Source of the DNA: Brumimicrobium glaciale | GTDB lineage: Bacteria; Bacteroidota; Bacteroidia; Flavobacteriales_D; Crocinitomicaceae | Assembly (NCBI RefSeq): GCF_004152935.1 | Contig: NZ_SETE01000001.1 | Location: 558,001 to 622,000 of the forward strand | DNA: 64,000 nucleotides | Direction of reading: 5' to 3' | Shown: one piece after another, positions 1 through 7,927 of the stretch | How positions within the stretch are numbered: position 1 is the first letter of the stretch | Layout of the letters: every line of letters starts with the position of its first letter | Position numbers and translations under genes: made by a program | The notes under the pieces: model-generated | Database searches by the model: none | Told to the model about the DNA's origin: nothing | What the model saw: only the letters and a program-made list of their open reading frames with translations

Positions 1-559
1 GCTCAATATCCTCTAATTTGAATCCTTTCGCTTTTAACAAAATCAAATAATGATACATCAAATCAGCGGCCTCATTCTTAAATAAATCGGCGTTGTCGTC
101 TTTGGCTTCAATTACCAATTCGACTGCTTCTTCACCTACTTTTTGAGCCACTTTATTGATTCCTCTTCTGTACAATTGATTGGTGTATGAACTTTCATCA
201 TTTTCATCAATCCTTTGGTGAATAATAGATTCTAAAGTGTACATAAATCCTTTTGGAGTCTCTTCCTTAAAACAAGAAGTGCTTCCAGTATGGCAAGTTG
301 GTCCAGCAGGAATTGCTTTAATCAATATACTGTCTTGGTCGCAGTCAATTTGAATGTCTACAACTTCTAAAAAGTTTTCTGAAGTTTCTCCTTTTGTCCA
401 CAGTCTATTTTTGCTTCGACTAAAAAATGTTACTCTTCGCTCAGCTTTTGTTTTTTCGTAAGCTTCCTCATTCATGTAGCCAAGCATAAGCACTTGTAAA
501 GTATTGTTGTCCTGAACTACAACTGGAACTAAGCCATCTCCTTTTTTAAAATCTATCAT
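1..559 (-). CDS. hisI: Bifunctional phosphoribosyl-AMP cyclohydrolase / phosphoribosyl-ATP pyrophosphatase HisIE (3' end outside window)
   Basis: Reading from the ATG at 557-559, the frame gives a cyclohydrolase domain (start [17 protein letters not shown], then [16 protein letters not shown] and [12 protein letters not shown] with the metal-binding Cys/His residues) followed by a HisE-type pyrophosphatase domain ([24 protein letters not shown]). It catalyses the second and third steps of histidine synthesis in the cytoplasm. The frame is still open at base 1, after KLEDIE, so by comparison with the family about 10-15 residues are missing. The start overlaps the hisF stop as ATGA, the last coupled junction of the operon. 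The fused form is usual in Bacteroidota. Confidence 0.95.
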   Translation of the reverse strand, partial: MIDFKKGDGLVPVVVQDNNTLQVLMLGYMNEEAYEKTKAERRVTFFSRSKNRLWTKGETSENFLEVVDIQIDCDQDSILIKAIPAGPTCHTGSTSCFKEETPKGFMYTLESIIHQRIDENDESSYTNQLYRRGINKVAQKVGEEAVELVIEAKDDNADLFKNEAADLMYHYLILLKAKGFKLEDIE

Positions 560-1308
560 CGTATTGCAATTTTTTGAGTTTTTAAATAATCTTTTAACTG
601 TGGAATAGGTATTTCACCATAATGGAAAATACTTGCTGCTAAAGCACCTGTAGCACCCGTTTTTTCAAATACATCTTTAAAATGTTCCATTTTCCCTGCA
701 CCTCCTGATGCAATAATTGGAATATTCACTGCTTCTGAAACCTGTTGCGTAATGTCTAAAGCAAATCCACTTTTCGTTCCATCGTTGTTCATCGAAGTCA
801 ATAAGATTTCTCCTGCACCTAATGCTTCAACTTCTTTTGCCCAATTCACCGTTTTGAGTGGTGTAGCCGTTCTTCCACCATGAACAAAAACTTTCCATTC
901 GTTGTTTTCAAATTTTGTGTCAATGGCGACTACTACACATTGACCTCCAAATTCTTGAGCAATTTCTTTGATCAATGTTGGTCGTTTTACAGCCGATGAA
1001 TTAACACTGACTTTATCTGCTCCCGCTTTTATGATTTGACGCACGTCTTCAACCGAATTAATTCCTCCGCCAACGGTAAATGGAATGTTGATTTCTTGTG
1101 CGACTTTTTTCACTAAATCAATCAAAGTTTTACGATTTTCTATGGTCGCGGTAATGTCTAAAAAAACCAATTCATCGGCGCCTTCCAAAACGTACTTTTT
1201 TGCTAATTCGATTGGATCTCCAGCGTCTTTTATGTCAACGAAGTTAATTCCTTTCACCGTTCTTCCATCCTTGATATCCAAACAGGGTATAATTCTCTTT
1301 TTCAGCAT
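556..1308 (-). CDS. hisF: Imidazole glycerol phosphate synthase cyclase subunit HisF
   Basis: This 250-residue (beta/alpha)8 protein works with HisH to make imidazole glycerol phosphate and AICAR from PRFAR. The catalytic aspartates are at the expected places: Asp11 in [10 protein letters not shown] and Asp130 in VVAIDTKF. Phosphate-binding glycine loops are present (GGGINS near 80, [11 protein letters not shown] near 223). Length is that of the family. It starts 2 bases after the hisA stop and its own stop overlaps the hisIE start as ATGA, so it is cotranscribed and probably coupled. Confidence 0.97.
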   Translation of the reverse strand: MLKKRIIPCLDIKDGRTVKGINFVDIKDAGDPIELAKKYVLEGADELVFLDITATIENRKTLIDLVKKVAQEINIPFTVGGGINSVEDVRQIIKAGADKVSVNSSAVKRPTLIKEIAQEFGGQCVVVAIDTKFENNEWKVFVHGGRTATPLKTVNWAKEVEALGAGEILLTSMNNDGTKSGFALDITQQVSEAVNIPIIASGGAGKMEHFKDVFEKTGATGALAASIFHYGEIPIPQLKDYLKTQKIAIR

Positions 1309-1310
1309 GA

Positions 1311-2036
1311 TTAAGCTATTTCGTTTATGAATTCGGTTAGTTGCTTCATTGTGATTTTACCTTCGTAGAAAGCCTTCCCAATGATTGCTCCTTCACAACC
1401 CATTTCATGGAGTAAATACAAATCCTGAATACATGAAACTCCACCGCTGGCAATGAGTTTGACTTTACTTTTCTGAATGATTTCCGAATAGAGTTCGTTA
1501 GAGGTACCGGCTAACATTCCATCTTTTGAAATGTCTGTGCATATCACATAGCTTGCGCCTTCTTTTTCATAATCTAAAATGAAATCTACGACATCAACAT
1601 CAGCACTTTCTGTCCAACCGTTGGTTGCTATTTTTCGGTCTCTGCAATCCGCACCTAAAATAATTTTATCGCTGCCGTATTTTTGAAGCCACCCTTTGAA
1701 TACTTCAGGCTGCTTCACTGCGATACTTCCTCCAGTAATTTGATTGGCGCCACTTTCAAATGCTATTTTTAGGTCTTCATCTGATTTTAATCCGCCTCCA
1801 AAATCTATTTTTAGATTCGTCTTCGAGCAAATTTGTTCAAGAATTTTGTGGTTGATGATTTGCTGTGCTTTTGCTCCATCTAAATCCACAACATGTAAAA
1901 AGTTTATTCCATTGTCTTCAAATGCTTTTGCAATTTCTAATGGATTTTCGCTGTATACTTTTTTTGTGTCATAATCTCCTTTGGAAAGTCTTACACATTT
2001 TCCATCTATAATGTCGATTGCGGGTATAATTCTCAT
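1311..2036 (-). CDS. hisA: ProFAR isomerase HisA
   Basis: A 241-residue (beta/alpha)8 isomerase converting ProFAR to PRFAR, the substrate of HisFH. Asp8 ([14 protein letters not shown]) and Asp130 (ILGADCRDR) are the expected acid/base pair, and the glycine-rich phosphate loops ([18 protein letters not shown]) are intact. Its ATG overlaps the hisH stop by 4 bases and hisF follows after 2 bases. HisA and HisF are paralogues and this one was assigned from the N-terminal KCVRL and the operon position. Confidence 0.97.
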   Translation of the reverse strand: MRIIPAIDIIDGKCVRLSKGDYDTKKVYSENPLEIAKAFEDNGINFLHVVDLDGAKAQQIINHKILEQICSKTNLKIDFGGGLKSDEDLKIAFESGANQITGGSIAVKQPEVFKGWLQKYGSDKIILGADCRDRKIATNGWTESADVDVVDFILDYEKEGASYVICTDISKDGMLAGTSNELYSEIIQKSKVKLIASGGVSCIQDLYLLHEMGCEGAIIGKAFYEGKITMKQLTEFINEIA

Positions 2037-2611
2037 AATTTCAAAAAGTTTTTAAGGATTTTCATTCCCACATCTGCAGATTTTTCTGGGTGAAATTGCG
2101 TTGCGTAGAAGTTGTCTTTGTTAAATGCTGCACTAAATGGATTGATGTAATCACAAGTCGCAATGGTGTTTTCACAAACCTCAGCATAATAACTGTGAAC
2201 GTAATAAACATCTTCTTCCAATTCAACGTTTTCAAAGAGTGGACCTTGCAATTCCGTGCAATTATTCCATCCCATGTGCGGTACTTTTTCCTTTGGTGGA
2301 AATAATTTAACGGGTGTATCGAAGATTCCCAAACATTCGGTTTGACCTTCTTCAGAACTTTTGCACATGAGTTGTAAGCCTAAGCAAATTCCTAAAAAGG
2401 GTTGCGTAATGGAACAAATTACTTCGTCAAGTTTTCTCTCTTTCAAATATTTCATTGCAGAACTTGCTTCACCCACTCCGGGGAAAATTACTTTATCTGC
2501 AGCAAGAATTGTTGCTTTGTCATCCGTGATTACACTTTCATAACCTAAGTTGTTAAGTGCATTCTGAACAGACTGAATATTTCCTGCGTTGTATTTTATT
2601 ATTGCGATCAT
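2033..2611 (-). CDS. hisH: Imidazole glycerol phosphate synthase glutamine amidotransferase subunit HisH
   Basis: Class I glutamine amidotransferase of 192 residues that feeds ammonia to HisF. The triad is visible: Cys76 in [11 protein letters not shown], His174 and Glu176 in [11 protein letters not shown]. The oxyanion-type motif [10 protein letters not shown] lies near residue 45. Start and stop both overlap neighbours by 4 bases (ATGA), so HisH is probably made in step with HisB and HisA. Confidence 0.97.
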   Translation of the reverse strand: MIAIIKYNAGNIQSVQNALNNLGYESVITDDKATILAADKVIFPGVGEASSAMKYLKERKLDEVICSITQPFLGICLGLQLMCKSSEEGQTECLGIFDTPVKLFPPKEKVPHMGWNNCTELQGPLFENVELEEDVYYVHSYYAEVCENTIATCDYINPFSAAFNKDNFYATQFHPEKSADVGMKILKNFLKL

Positions 2612-3696
2612 AATGTGCCTTTTGTACTCGGAATACTGTAGTTGCCAGTCTTGCTCACGGCCATCTTAATTGATTTAGCAAATGCTTTGAAAATTGCTTC
2701 AATCTTGTGGTGTTCATTTTCTCCTTCTGCTTTAATGTTCAGGTTGCATCTTGCAGCATCACTGAATGATTTAAAGAAGTGCATAAACATTTCCGTCGGC
2801 ATATCTCCAACCATTTCACGCTTGAATTCCGCTTCCCACATTAACCAAGGTCGACCACCAAAGTCAAGTCCTACTTGCGCCAAACAATCATCCATTGGTA
2901 ATAAGAAACCATAACGTTCGATTCCTTTTTTACTTCCCAAAGCTTTTAAAAACGCTTCTCCTAAAGTTATCGCAACGTCTTCAATGGTGTGGTGTTCATC
3001 TATTTCTAAATCCCCTTTGACTTGAATTGCTAAGTCGAGGTTTCCATGCTTTGCGATTTGCTCTAGCATGTGGTCGAAAAATGGAATTCCAGTATCTAAT
3101 TTTGATTTTCCACTTCCGTCTAAGTTGACTTCAATGGCGATAGATGTTTCGTTGGTAATTCGACTTACTTTTCCTTTGCGTGGAATGGCTTTTAAGAATT
3201 GATAAATTTCACTCCAGTTTTTCGTGCTTAATGCTGCTCTTTCATCTTCTTCTCCAATAAAAATGGCTTGAGATTTAAGATTAATTGCTAATTCTACATC
3301 TGTTGCACGATCACCAATTACAAATGAATTCGCTAAATCGTAATTTCCGTGAATGTATTTTTGCATTAATCCCGTTCTCGGCTTTCTTGTTGGTGCATTG
3401 TCTGCTGGAAAACTCTTGTCAATCAATATGTCATCGAATATCACTCCTTCATTTTTAAAGGCTTGAATGACTTTGTTTTGTGCTGGCCAAAAAGTATCTT
3501 CTGGAAATGAATCTGTTCCTAGTCCGTCCTGATTTGTCACCATGACTAACTCATAATCCATTTCTGTAGCGATTTTTGCCAACCACTGAAAAACGCCAGG
3601 ATAGAATTCTAATTTTTCTAAACTGTCCAATTGATAATCTACTGGAGGCTCAATTACAAGCGTTCCGTCTCTGTCTATGAATAGTGCTTTTTTCAT
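2608..3696 (-). CDS. hisB: Bifunctional histidinol-phosphatase / imidazoleglycerol-phosphate dehydratase HisB
   Basis: Two domains are fused in 362 residues. Residues 1-165 are a HAD phosphatase (Asp8 and Asp10 in [22 protein letters not shown]). Residues 170-362 are the dehydratase, with its metal-binding histidine motifs ([53 protein letters not shown]). They catalyse the eighth and sixth pathway steps. Unlike the E. coli enzyme, the phosphatase loop between [11 protein letters not shown] and RKP has no Cys/His zinc cluster, which I recall as usual for Bacteroidota HisB. ATGA overlaps exist at both ends. Confidence 0.96.
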   Translation of the reverse strand: MKKALFIDRDGTLVIEPPVDYQLDSLEKLEFYPGVFQWLAKIATEMDYELVMVTNQDGLGTDSFPEDTFWPAQNKVIQAFKNEGVIFDDILIDKSFPADNAPTRKPRTGLMQKYIHGNYDLANSFVIGDRATDVELAINLKSQAIFIGEEDERAALSTKNWSEIYQFLKAIPRKGKVSRITNETSIAIEVNLDGSGKSKLDTGIPFFDHMLEQIAKHGNLDLAIQVKGDLEIDEHHTIEDVAITLGEAFLKALGSKKGIERYGFLLPMDDCLAQVGLDFGGRPWLMWEAEFKREMVGDMPTEMFMHFFKSFSDAARCNLNIKAEGENEHHKIEAIFKAFAKSIKMAVSKTGNYSIPSTKGTL

Positions 3697-4733
3697 TGTA
3701 TGTTTTTTAATCTATTAATTAATGTGTCGTTTTCTTCTGGTGTTCCAATTGAAATACGAATACAGTTTTTCACTTGCTTATTTCGATTTCGTGTAATGAT
3801 ATTTTGTTCTACCAATGTTGTATAAATTTGATCTGCATTTTCTACTTCAATAAGAATGAAGTTGGCATCTGAAGGGTAGATTTTCTTTACTTTTTCAATC
3901 TTTAAAAGTACGTTTTCTACTCTTTTTCGTTCGCTTAAAATCAGGTTTAAATTCGCTTCATAATTATTGAAGTTGTTCAGAGCTTCGTTTGCTGCCTTCT
4001 GATTTAATTGACTGATGTTGTAAGGCGGTTTCACTTTGTTGTATAAACTAATGATTTCATCACCAGCATAAGCTGTTCCTACTCTTGCAGCAGCCAATCC
4101 CCAAGCTTTACTGAAGGTTTGACTCACAATGAGATTATTGTATTGATTAATCTTTTTGGTAAGCGAATCTCCTTCTGCAAAATCGATATAGGCTTCATCA
4201 ACAATTACAATTCCTTTAAAATTTTCAAGAATAAAGTCAATTGCTTTCTGGTCAATTAAATTCCCTGTTGGATTGTTGGGCGAACAGATGAACATCAACT
4301 TTATCTTGCTGTCATCGAAGTAAGGTTTTAAAGCTTCTAAATCAATTTGAAAATCTGCACTTAAAGGCAATTGTATTAATTCTACGTTATTGATTCCAGC
4401 AGAAACATCATACATTCCATAAGTAGGAGAGAAGGTCAATGCTTTGTCTTTTCCAGGATCACAGAAAATCCTAAAGGCCAAATCTATAACTTCATCGCTT
4501 CCATTTCCTATGAATATATTTTGCGGAGTGACTCCCTTTAAATCTGCTAATTTCTGTTTGAGTTCACTTTGGTAAGGATCAGGATAACGATTCATAGTTC
4601 CAAATGGATTTTCATTGGCGTCTAAAAAGATTCCTTCCTTTCCAGTGAATTCACTTCTCGCGCTAGAGTAAGGTTGTAATTCCAAAATGTTGGAACGCAC
4701 AAGATTTTTAATTTCTATCATTTCTAATTTCAT
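3693..4733 (-). CDS. hisC: Histidinol-phosphate aminotransferase HisC
   Basis: PLP-dependent class I/II aminotransferase of 346 residues. DANENPFG (38-45), SPNNPTGN (151-158), VDEAYIDF (178-185) and the Schiff-base Lys209 in [16 protein letters not shown] are all present. It converts imidazole acetol phosphate to histidinol phosphate. The ATG at 4733 gives a 26-base overlap with hisD; a second ATG four codons in (4721) would shorten this to 14 bases and is equally plausible. The stop overlaps hisB as ATGA. Confidence 0.96.
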   Translation of the reverse strand: MKLEMIEIKNLVRSNILELQPYSSARSEFTGKEGIFLDANENPFGTMNRYPDPYQSELKQKLADLKGVTPQNIFIGNGSDEVIDLAFRIFCDPGKDKALTFSPTYGMYDVSAGINNVELIQLPLSADFQIDLEALKPYFDDSKIKLMFICSPNNPTGNLIDQKAIDFILENFKGIVIVDEAYIDFAEGDSLTKKINQYNNLIVSQTFSKAWGLAAARVGTAYAGDEIISLYNKVKPPYNISQLNQKAANEALNNFNNYEANLNLILSERKRVENVLLKIEKVKKIYPSDANFILIEVENADQIYTTLVEQNIITRNRNKQVKNCIRISIGTPEENDTLINRLKNIQ

Positions 4734-6003
4734 TTAATCTTAATGTAACGGCATTTTTGTGTGCAAATAATCCTTCAGCTTCTGCCATGATTTCAATGGC
4801 TTCACCTATATTCTCTATTCCTTGTTGATTCAATTCTTGAAAGGTGATTTTCTTAACAAAACTGTCTAAAGAAACACCGCTGTAATTCTTCGCAAAACCA
4901 TTTGTCGGCAAAGTGTGATTTGTCCCGCTGGCATAATCTCCTGCAGATTCACAACTATAATTTCCTAAGAATACTGAACCTGCATTGGTAATGTCATTCA
5001 CGTATTGATTGGCATTTTCTGAAGCGATGATTAAATGTTCAGGAGCATATTGATTACTAAATTCAATACATTCAACCATGTTTTTAAACACAATCGCTGT
5101 ACTGTTTTCCAATGCTTTTAAAGCGGTGTCTTTTCTGGGTAGTAATTGAACTTGTCGCTCTACTGCAATTTTACATTTAGTTAGGGTTTCTTCAGAATCA
5201 CTTAACAAAACCACTTGACTATCTGGACCATGCTCAGCTTGAGAAAGTAAGTCTGCAGCAACAAATTCCGGATTGCATGTTCTGTCGGCAATGACCAATA
5301 CTTCGCTTGGACCAGCAGGCATATCAATTGCGACTCCCATTTGTTGAATGAGTTCTTTGGCTTTTGTCACATATTGGTTTCCTGGTCCAAAAATCTTATA
5401 AACTTGAGGGATTGTTTCTGTTCCAACTGCCATTGCAGCGATTGCTTGTGCGCCTCCAGCTTTGTATATCTTAGTGATTCCAACTAGATCTGCAGTGAAT
5501 AAAATCGCAGGATTGATGGTTCCATCTTTACTTGGTGGCGTACATAAAATAACTTCTTTACATGCCGCTATTTTTGTTGGAATTCCCAACATGAGAATCG
5601 TTGAAAATAGGGGAGCGCTTCCTCCAGGAATGTACAGTCCGACTTTCTCTATTCCGACAGATTTTCTCCAACATTTTACTCCTTTTACAGTTTCTATAAC
5701 TGCTTCAGTGGTTTGTTGTGAGGTGTGAAAAGTGTAAATATTACCATACGCCAATTGAATGGCATCCTTGAGTTCTTGTGGTACCGAAGTCTTCGCTTTT
5801 TCAATTTCTTCTTTGGAAACAGTCAGCTCGTTTAATGTTACTTTATCGAATTGAAGCGCATATTCTTTCAATGCTAGATTACCTTTTGATTTTACGTTTT
5901 CAATGATAGAAGTAACCAAATCACCGAGTTCTTTCTGATCTATTGCTGGACGCTTTGTGAGCGCATTCCAGTTTTCTTTTGTTGGATTATTATATGTTTT
6001 CAT
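4708..6003 (-). CDS. hisD: Histidinol dehydrogenase HisD
   Basis: A 431-residue NAD-dependent zinc enzyme for the last two steps, histidinol to histidine. Family stretches are clear: GVEKVGLYIPGGSAPL, GAGGAQAIAA-like KAGGAQAIAAMAVG, FGPGNQYVTKAK, DMPAGPSEVLVIAD, LSQAEHGPDSQVVL (zinc/catalytic His) and YAPEHLII. The ATG overlaps the hisG stop by one base (TAATG). The order G-D-C-B-H-A-F-IE is the classical one. Confidence 0.97.
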   Translation of the reverse strand: MKTYNNPTKENWNALTKRPAIDQKELGDLVTSIIENVKSKGNLALKEYALQFDKVTLNELTVSKEEIEKAKTSVPQELKDAIQLAYGNIYTFHTSQQTTEAVIETVKGVKCWRKSVGIEKVGLYIPGGSAPLFSTILMLGIPTKIAACKEVILCTPPSKDGTINPAILFTADLVGITKIYKAGGAQAIAAMAVGTETIPQVYKIFGPGNQYVTKAKELIQQMGVAIDMPAGPSEVLVIADRTCNPEFVAADLLSQAEHGPDSQVVLLSDSEETLTKCKIAVERQVQLLPRKDTALKALENSTAIVFKNMVECIEFSNQYAPEHLIIASENANQYVNDITNAGSVFLGNYSCESAGDYASGTNHTLPTNGFAKNYSGVSLDSFVKKITFQELNQQGIENIGEAIEIMAEAEGLFAHKNAVTLRLNEIRNDRN

Positions 6004-6860
6004 TAGCTCACCATTTTATCGATTGGTACAATTAAAATATCTTCAGCGCCTGCAGTTTTTAAAGAATCGATTACATCCCAGAATTCTCCTTCAGCAATAA
6101 CCGAGTGCAAGGAACTCCAGCCTTCTTGCGCCAATGGAAGAATCGTTGGACTTTTTAGAACAGGTAGAATTTTTGTTACCGCTTCAATTTTATCATTGGG
6201 AACATTCAATAGAATGTACTTACTGTTCTTAGCTTTTTGAACGGCTTTAATTCTGAATAGTAATTTGTCTAGAATTTCTTCTTGTTCAGCATTCAGTTTT
6301 TTTGATTTTACCAAAACTGCTTCAGATTGAAGAATAACTTGTGTTTCCTTTAATCCATTTCTGAAAAGTGTATTTCCAGAACTTACGATATCACAAATTC
6401 CATCAGCCAAACCTATGTTAGGAGCAATTTCCACAGATCCTGAAATTGTGTGAATTTCAGCTTGAATATTGTTTTGGTCTAAGAATGCTTTTAAGGTCAC
6501 AGGATAAGAAGTGGCAATCTTTTTATTGTTCAGATAGTTGATGCTTTCATCTTCTACATCCTTTGGTACAGCCAATGAAACCCTGCATTTTGAAAAGCCT
6601 AATTTTTCGACAATTTCAACTTGTTTTTGTTGTTCAATTAATAGGTTTTCTCCAACAATGGCAATGTCGACAGTTCCATCTTCTAAATATTGTGGAATAT
6701 CTGAATTGCGCAGGTACAAAATCTCCATCGGGAAATTAGCTACGGCTACTTTTAATTGGTCTTTCCCATTGTCTATGGCAATACCACAAGCTTTTAGGAG
6801 ATTTAGCGAATCTTCATTTAAGCGTCCGCTCTTTTGGATTGCAATTTTTAATTTACTCAT
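6003..6860 (-). CDS. hisG: ATP phosphoribosyltransferase HisG, long form
   Basis: First and committed enzyme of histidine synthesis. At 285 residues it is the long form: a catalytic type II periplasmic-binding-like core (KSGRLNEDSLNLL, DIAIVGENLL, ADGICDIVSSGNTLFRNGL) and a C-terminal ACT-like regulatory domain (about 210-285), which in the family gives feedback inhibition by histidine. No hisZ is needed for the long form. The ATG lies 20 bases beyond the attenuator sequence described at 6901-7025, so expression should also respond to charged histidine tRNA. Confidence 0.97.
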   Translation of the reverse strand: MSKLKIAIQKSGRLNEDSLNLLKACGIAIDNGKDQLKVAVANFPMEILYLRNSDIPQYLEDGTVDIAIVGENLLIEQQKQVEIVEKLGFSKCRVSLAVPKDVEDESINYLNNKKIATSYPVTLKAFLDQNNIQAEIHTISGSVEIAPNIGLADGICDIVSSGNTLFRNGLKETQVILQSEAVLVKSKKLNAEQEEILDKLLFRIKAVQKAKNSKYILLNVPNDKIEAVTKILPVLKSPTILPLAQEGWSSLHSVIAEGEFWDVIDSLKTAGAEDILIVPIDKMVS

Positions 6861-6905
6861 TTCTTAATTTAAATAATGGTCTGAGTAAATTTTTGGGCAC
6901 AAAAA

Positions 6906-6936
6906 AAACACCGTCTGATTTACTCAGCCGGTGTTT
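6906..6936 (-). terminator. Attenuator terminator hairpin upstream of hisG
   Basis: AAACACCG at 6906-6913 pairs perfectly with CGGTGTTT at 6929-6936, with additional CTGA/TCAG pairing inside. On the minus strand it is followed by a run of eight T (6901-6908, partly shared with the stem), a standard intrinsic terminator. Confidence 0.88.
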
Positions 6937-6968
6937 AATAGATATATTATTTTAATTACATATCATTA

Positions 6969-7025
6969 TCAACTCGCCTGAGGGCAAATATGAAAATGAT
7001 GATGATGTAATTGTATAAAATTCAT
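6969..7025 (-). CDS. hisL: His operon leader peptide HisL, 18 residues
   Basis: ATG at 7023-7025 and TGA at 6969-6971 enclose the peptide MNFIQLHHHHFHICPQAS. Five of 18 residues are His, four of them consecutive, in front of the terminator that precedes hisG. Too short for ordinary ORF calling. It has no role as a protein; its codons sense histidyl-tRNA supply. Confidence 0.9.
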   Translation of the reverse strand: MNFIQLHHHHFHICPQAS

Positions 7026-7044
7026 TTTGTGTTTTTTCTTGGGG

Positions 7045-7052
7045 TAAATGTA
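7045..7052 (-). promoter_or_regulatory. Candidate -7 element of the his operon
   Basis: On the minus strand this reads TACATTTA, seven of eight to the Bacteroidota -7 consensus TAnnTTTG. A start site a few bases downstream would leave about a dozen bases before the leader-peptide ATG. No good -33 element is obvious, so this is tentative. Confidence 0.35.
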
Positions 7053-7139
7053 CTGTTTTATTTAAAATTTGAACAACTAGAATCAATTTTTATCAAAAAA
7101 GTGACAATTTGGATTTAAGAAGTTCCTATATTTTTAATT

Positions 7140-7664
7140 TTATTCCTCCTTCCATTTTTCAGGATTTTCGATAATGTACTTTTCGATATTGTAAAAAGCC
7201 CAATTATTCCTTATGACGTGGTCATGAAATCGAGTTTTCCATTTGAAATTAGAATTTATTAACCGTGCTTTCATTGTCACCGAAGATTTGAATCCTCTCA
7301 TTATCGATCCAATATTTTTTGATTGAGGTCCAAATTTACTTTTCACATTGATATCGTTTAATGAATTTTGAGAATTGAATTCATTTTTGCCAATTCTAAT
7401 AATAGCATGAATATGATTAGGCATTATTACATATTCACCCATCGTTAAATTCATGTCAGGCCTCATTTCAAAAGTTTTTTCCCATTCATTTTTTACAATT
7501 TCGCCTATTTTTGATAATTGAGCTTTTTTATCTGTAATTTCTCCAAAGAAACATTGTTTATCGTAAGTTAGAACAGTTATAAAATAGTCAGCGCACCAAG
7601 CATAATTCCAATTTACCCATCGAAATGTATCAACACGGTATTTGTTTTTATATAGCCTTTTCAT
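7140..7664 (-). CDS. REP-associated tyrosine transposase (RAYT, IS200/IS605-like Y1 family)
   Basis: A 174-residue single-strand transposase of the Y1 HUH class. His84 and His86 form the HUH motif in MPNHIHAIIRI; the candidate catalytic Tyr163 lies in the RAYT-type C-terminal block YIIENPEKW; WKTRFHDHVIRNN before it is also typical. RAYTs are usually single-copy and domesticated and act on REP palindromes rather than moving as IS elements. A near-perfect 46-base palindrome lies 80 bases upstream of its start (7745-7790) and would be the natural partner. No terminal repeats of an IS were seen. Confidence 0.85.
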   Translation of the reverse strand: MKRLYKNKYRVDTFRWVNWNYAWCADYFITVLTYDKQCFFGEITDKKAQLSKIGEIVKNEWEKTFEMRPDMNLTMGEYVIMPNHIHAIIRIGKNEFNSQNSLNDINVKSKFGPQSKNIGSIMRGFKSSVTMKARLINSNFKWKTRFHDHVIRNNWAFYNIEKYIIENPEKWKEE

Positions 7665-7744
7665 GATTTTGATTTAAAGTGGTTGTTTTGTTTAATTACC
7701 ATTAAGATAACCAAAATGTTTAGATTTTAGATTATGGTCATCAT

Positions 7745-7790
7745 TTTTTTCCAGTGGAGGCGCAATGCATTGCGCCTCCACGGGAAAAAA
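7745..7790. repeat. REP-like palindrome near the RAYT gene
   Basis: 7754-7781 is a perfect 28-base palindrome with no loop (arms GTGGAGGCGCAATG and its complement). With one mismatch it extends to 7745-7790 through TTTTTTCC/GGAAAAAA. The core GCGCAATGCATTGCGC resembles palindromes that I remember as widely repeated in Bacteroidota genomes near RAYT genes; only this one copy is in the window. Confidence 0.75.
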
Positions 7791-7791
7791 A

Positions 7792-7905
7792 TGCACCACC
7801 ACAATCCAAAATGTACCACCACAATTCAAAATAATCCCACCACAAAACAAAATTACCCTACCACAATCCAAAATTACCACCCCACATTTTAAAAATTCCC
7901 TACCT
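7792..7905. repeat. Degenerate tandem repeat, period about 21-23 bases
   Basis: At least five diverged units of the form CCACCACAATcCAAAATta follow each other from the palindrome up to the MATE promoter region. Units begin near 7794, 7815, 7838, 7859 and 7881. The + strand is almost free of G here, so there is strong strand asymmetry. It could be a decayed coding repeat or a slippage product; no frame through it looks like protein. Confidence 0.6.
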
Positions 7906-7927
7906 TTACCACCCATAACCCTGCAAA

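Larger units (their letters stand above)
6901..7025 (-). promoter_or_regulatory. Histidine operon attenuator (leader plus terminator)
   Basis: Between the promoter side and hisG the transcript encodes a His-rich leader peptide, then after 32 bases a GC-rich hairpin followed by a U-run, then hisG. This is the textbook layout for ribosome-mediated attenuation: stalling at His codons should stop the terminator forming. CTCAG inside the leader (codons for Pro-Gln) can pair with CTGAG in the 5' half of the terminator, a short candidate antiterminator. The layout is seen; the regulation is inferred from well-studied his leaders. Confidence 0.88.
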
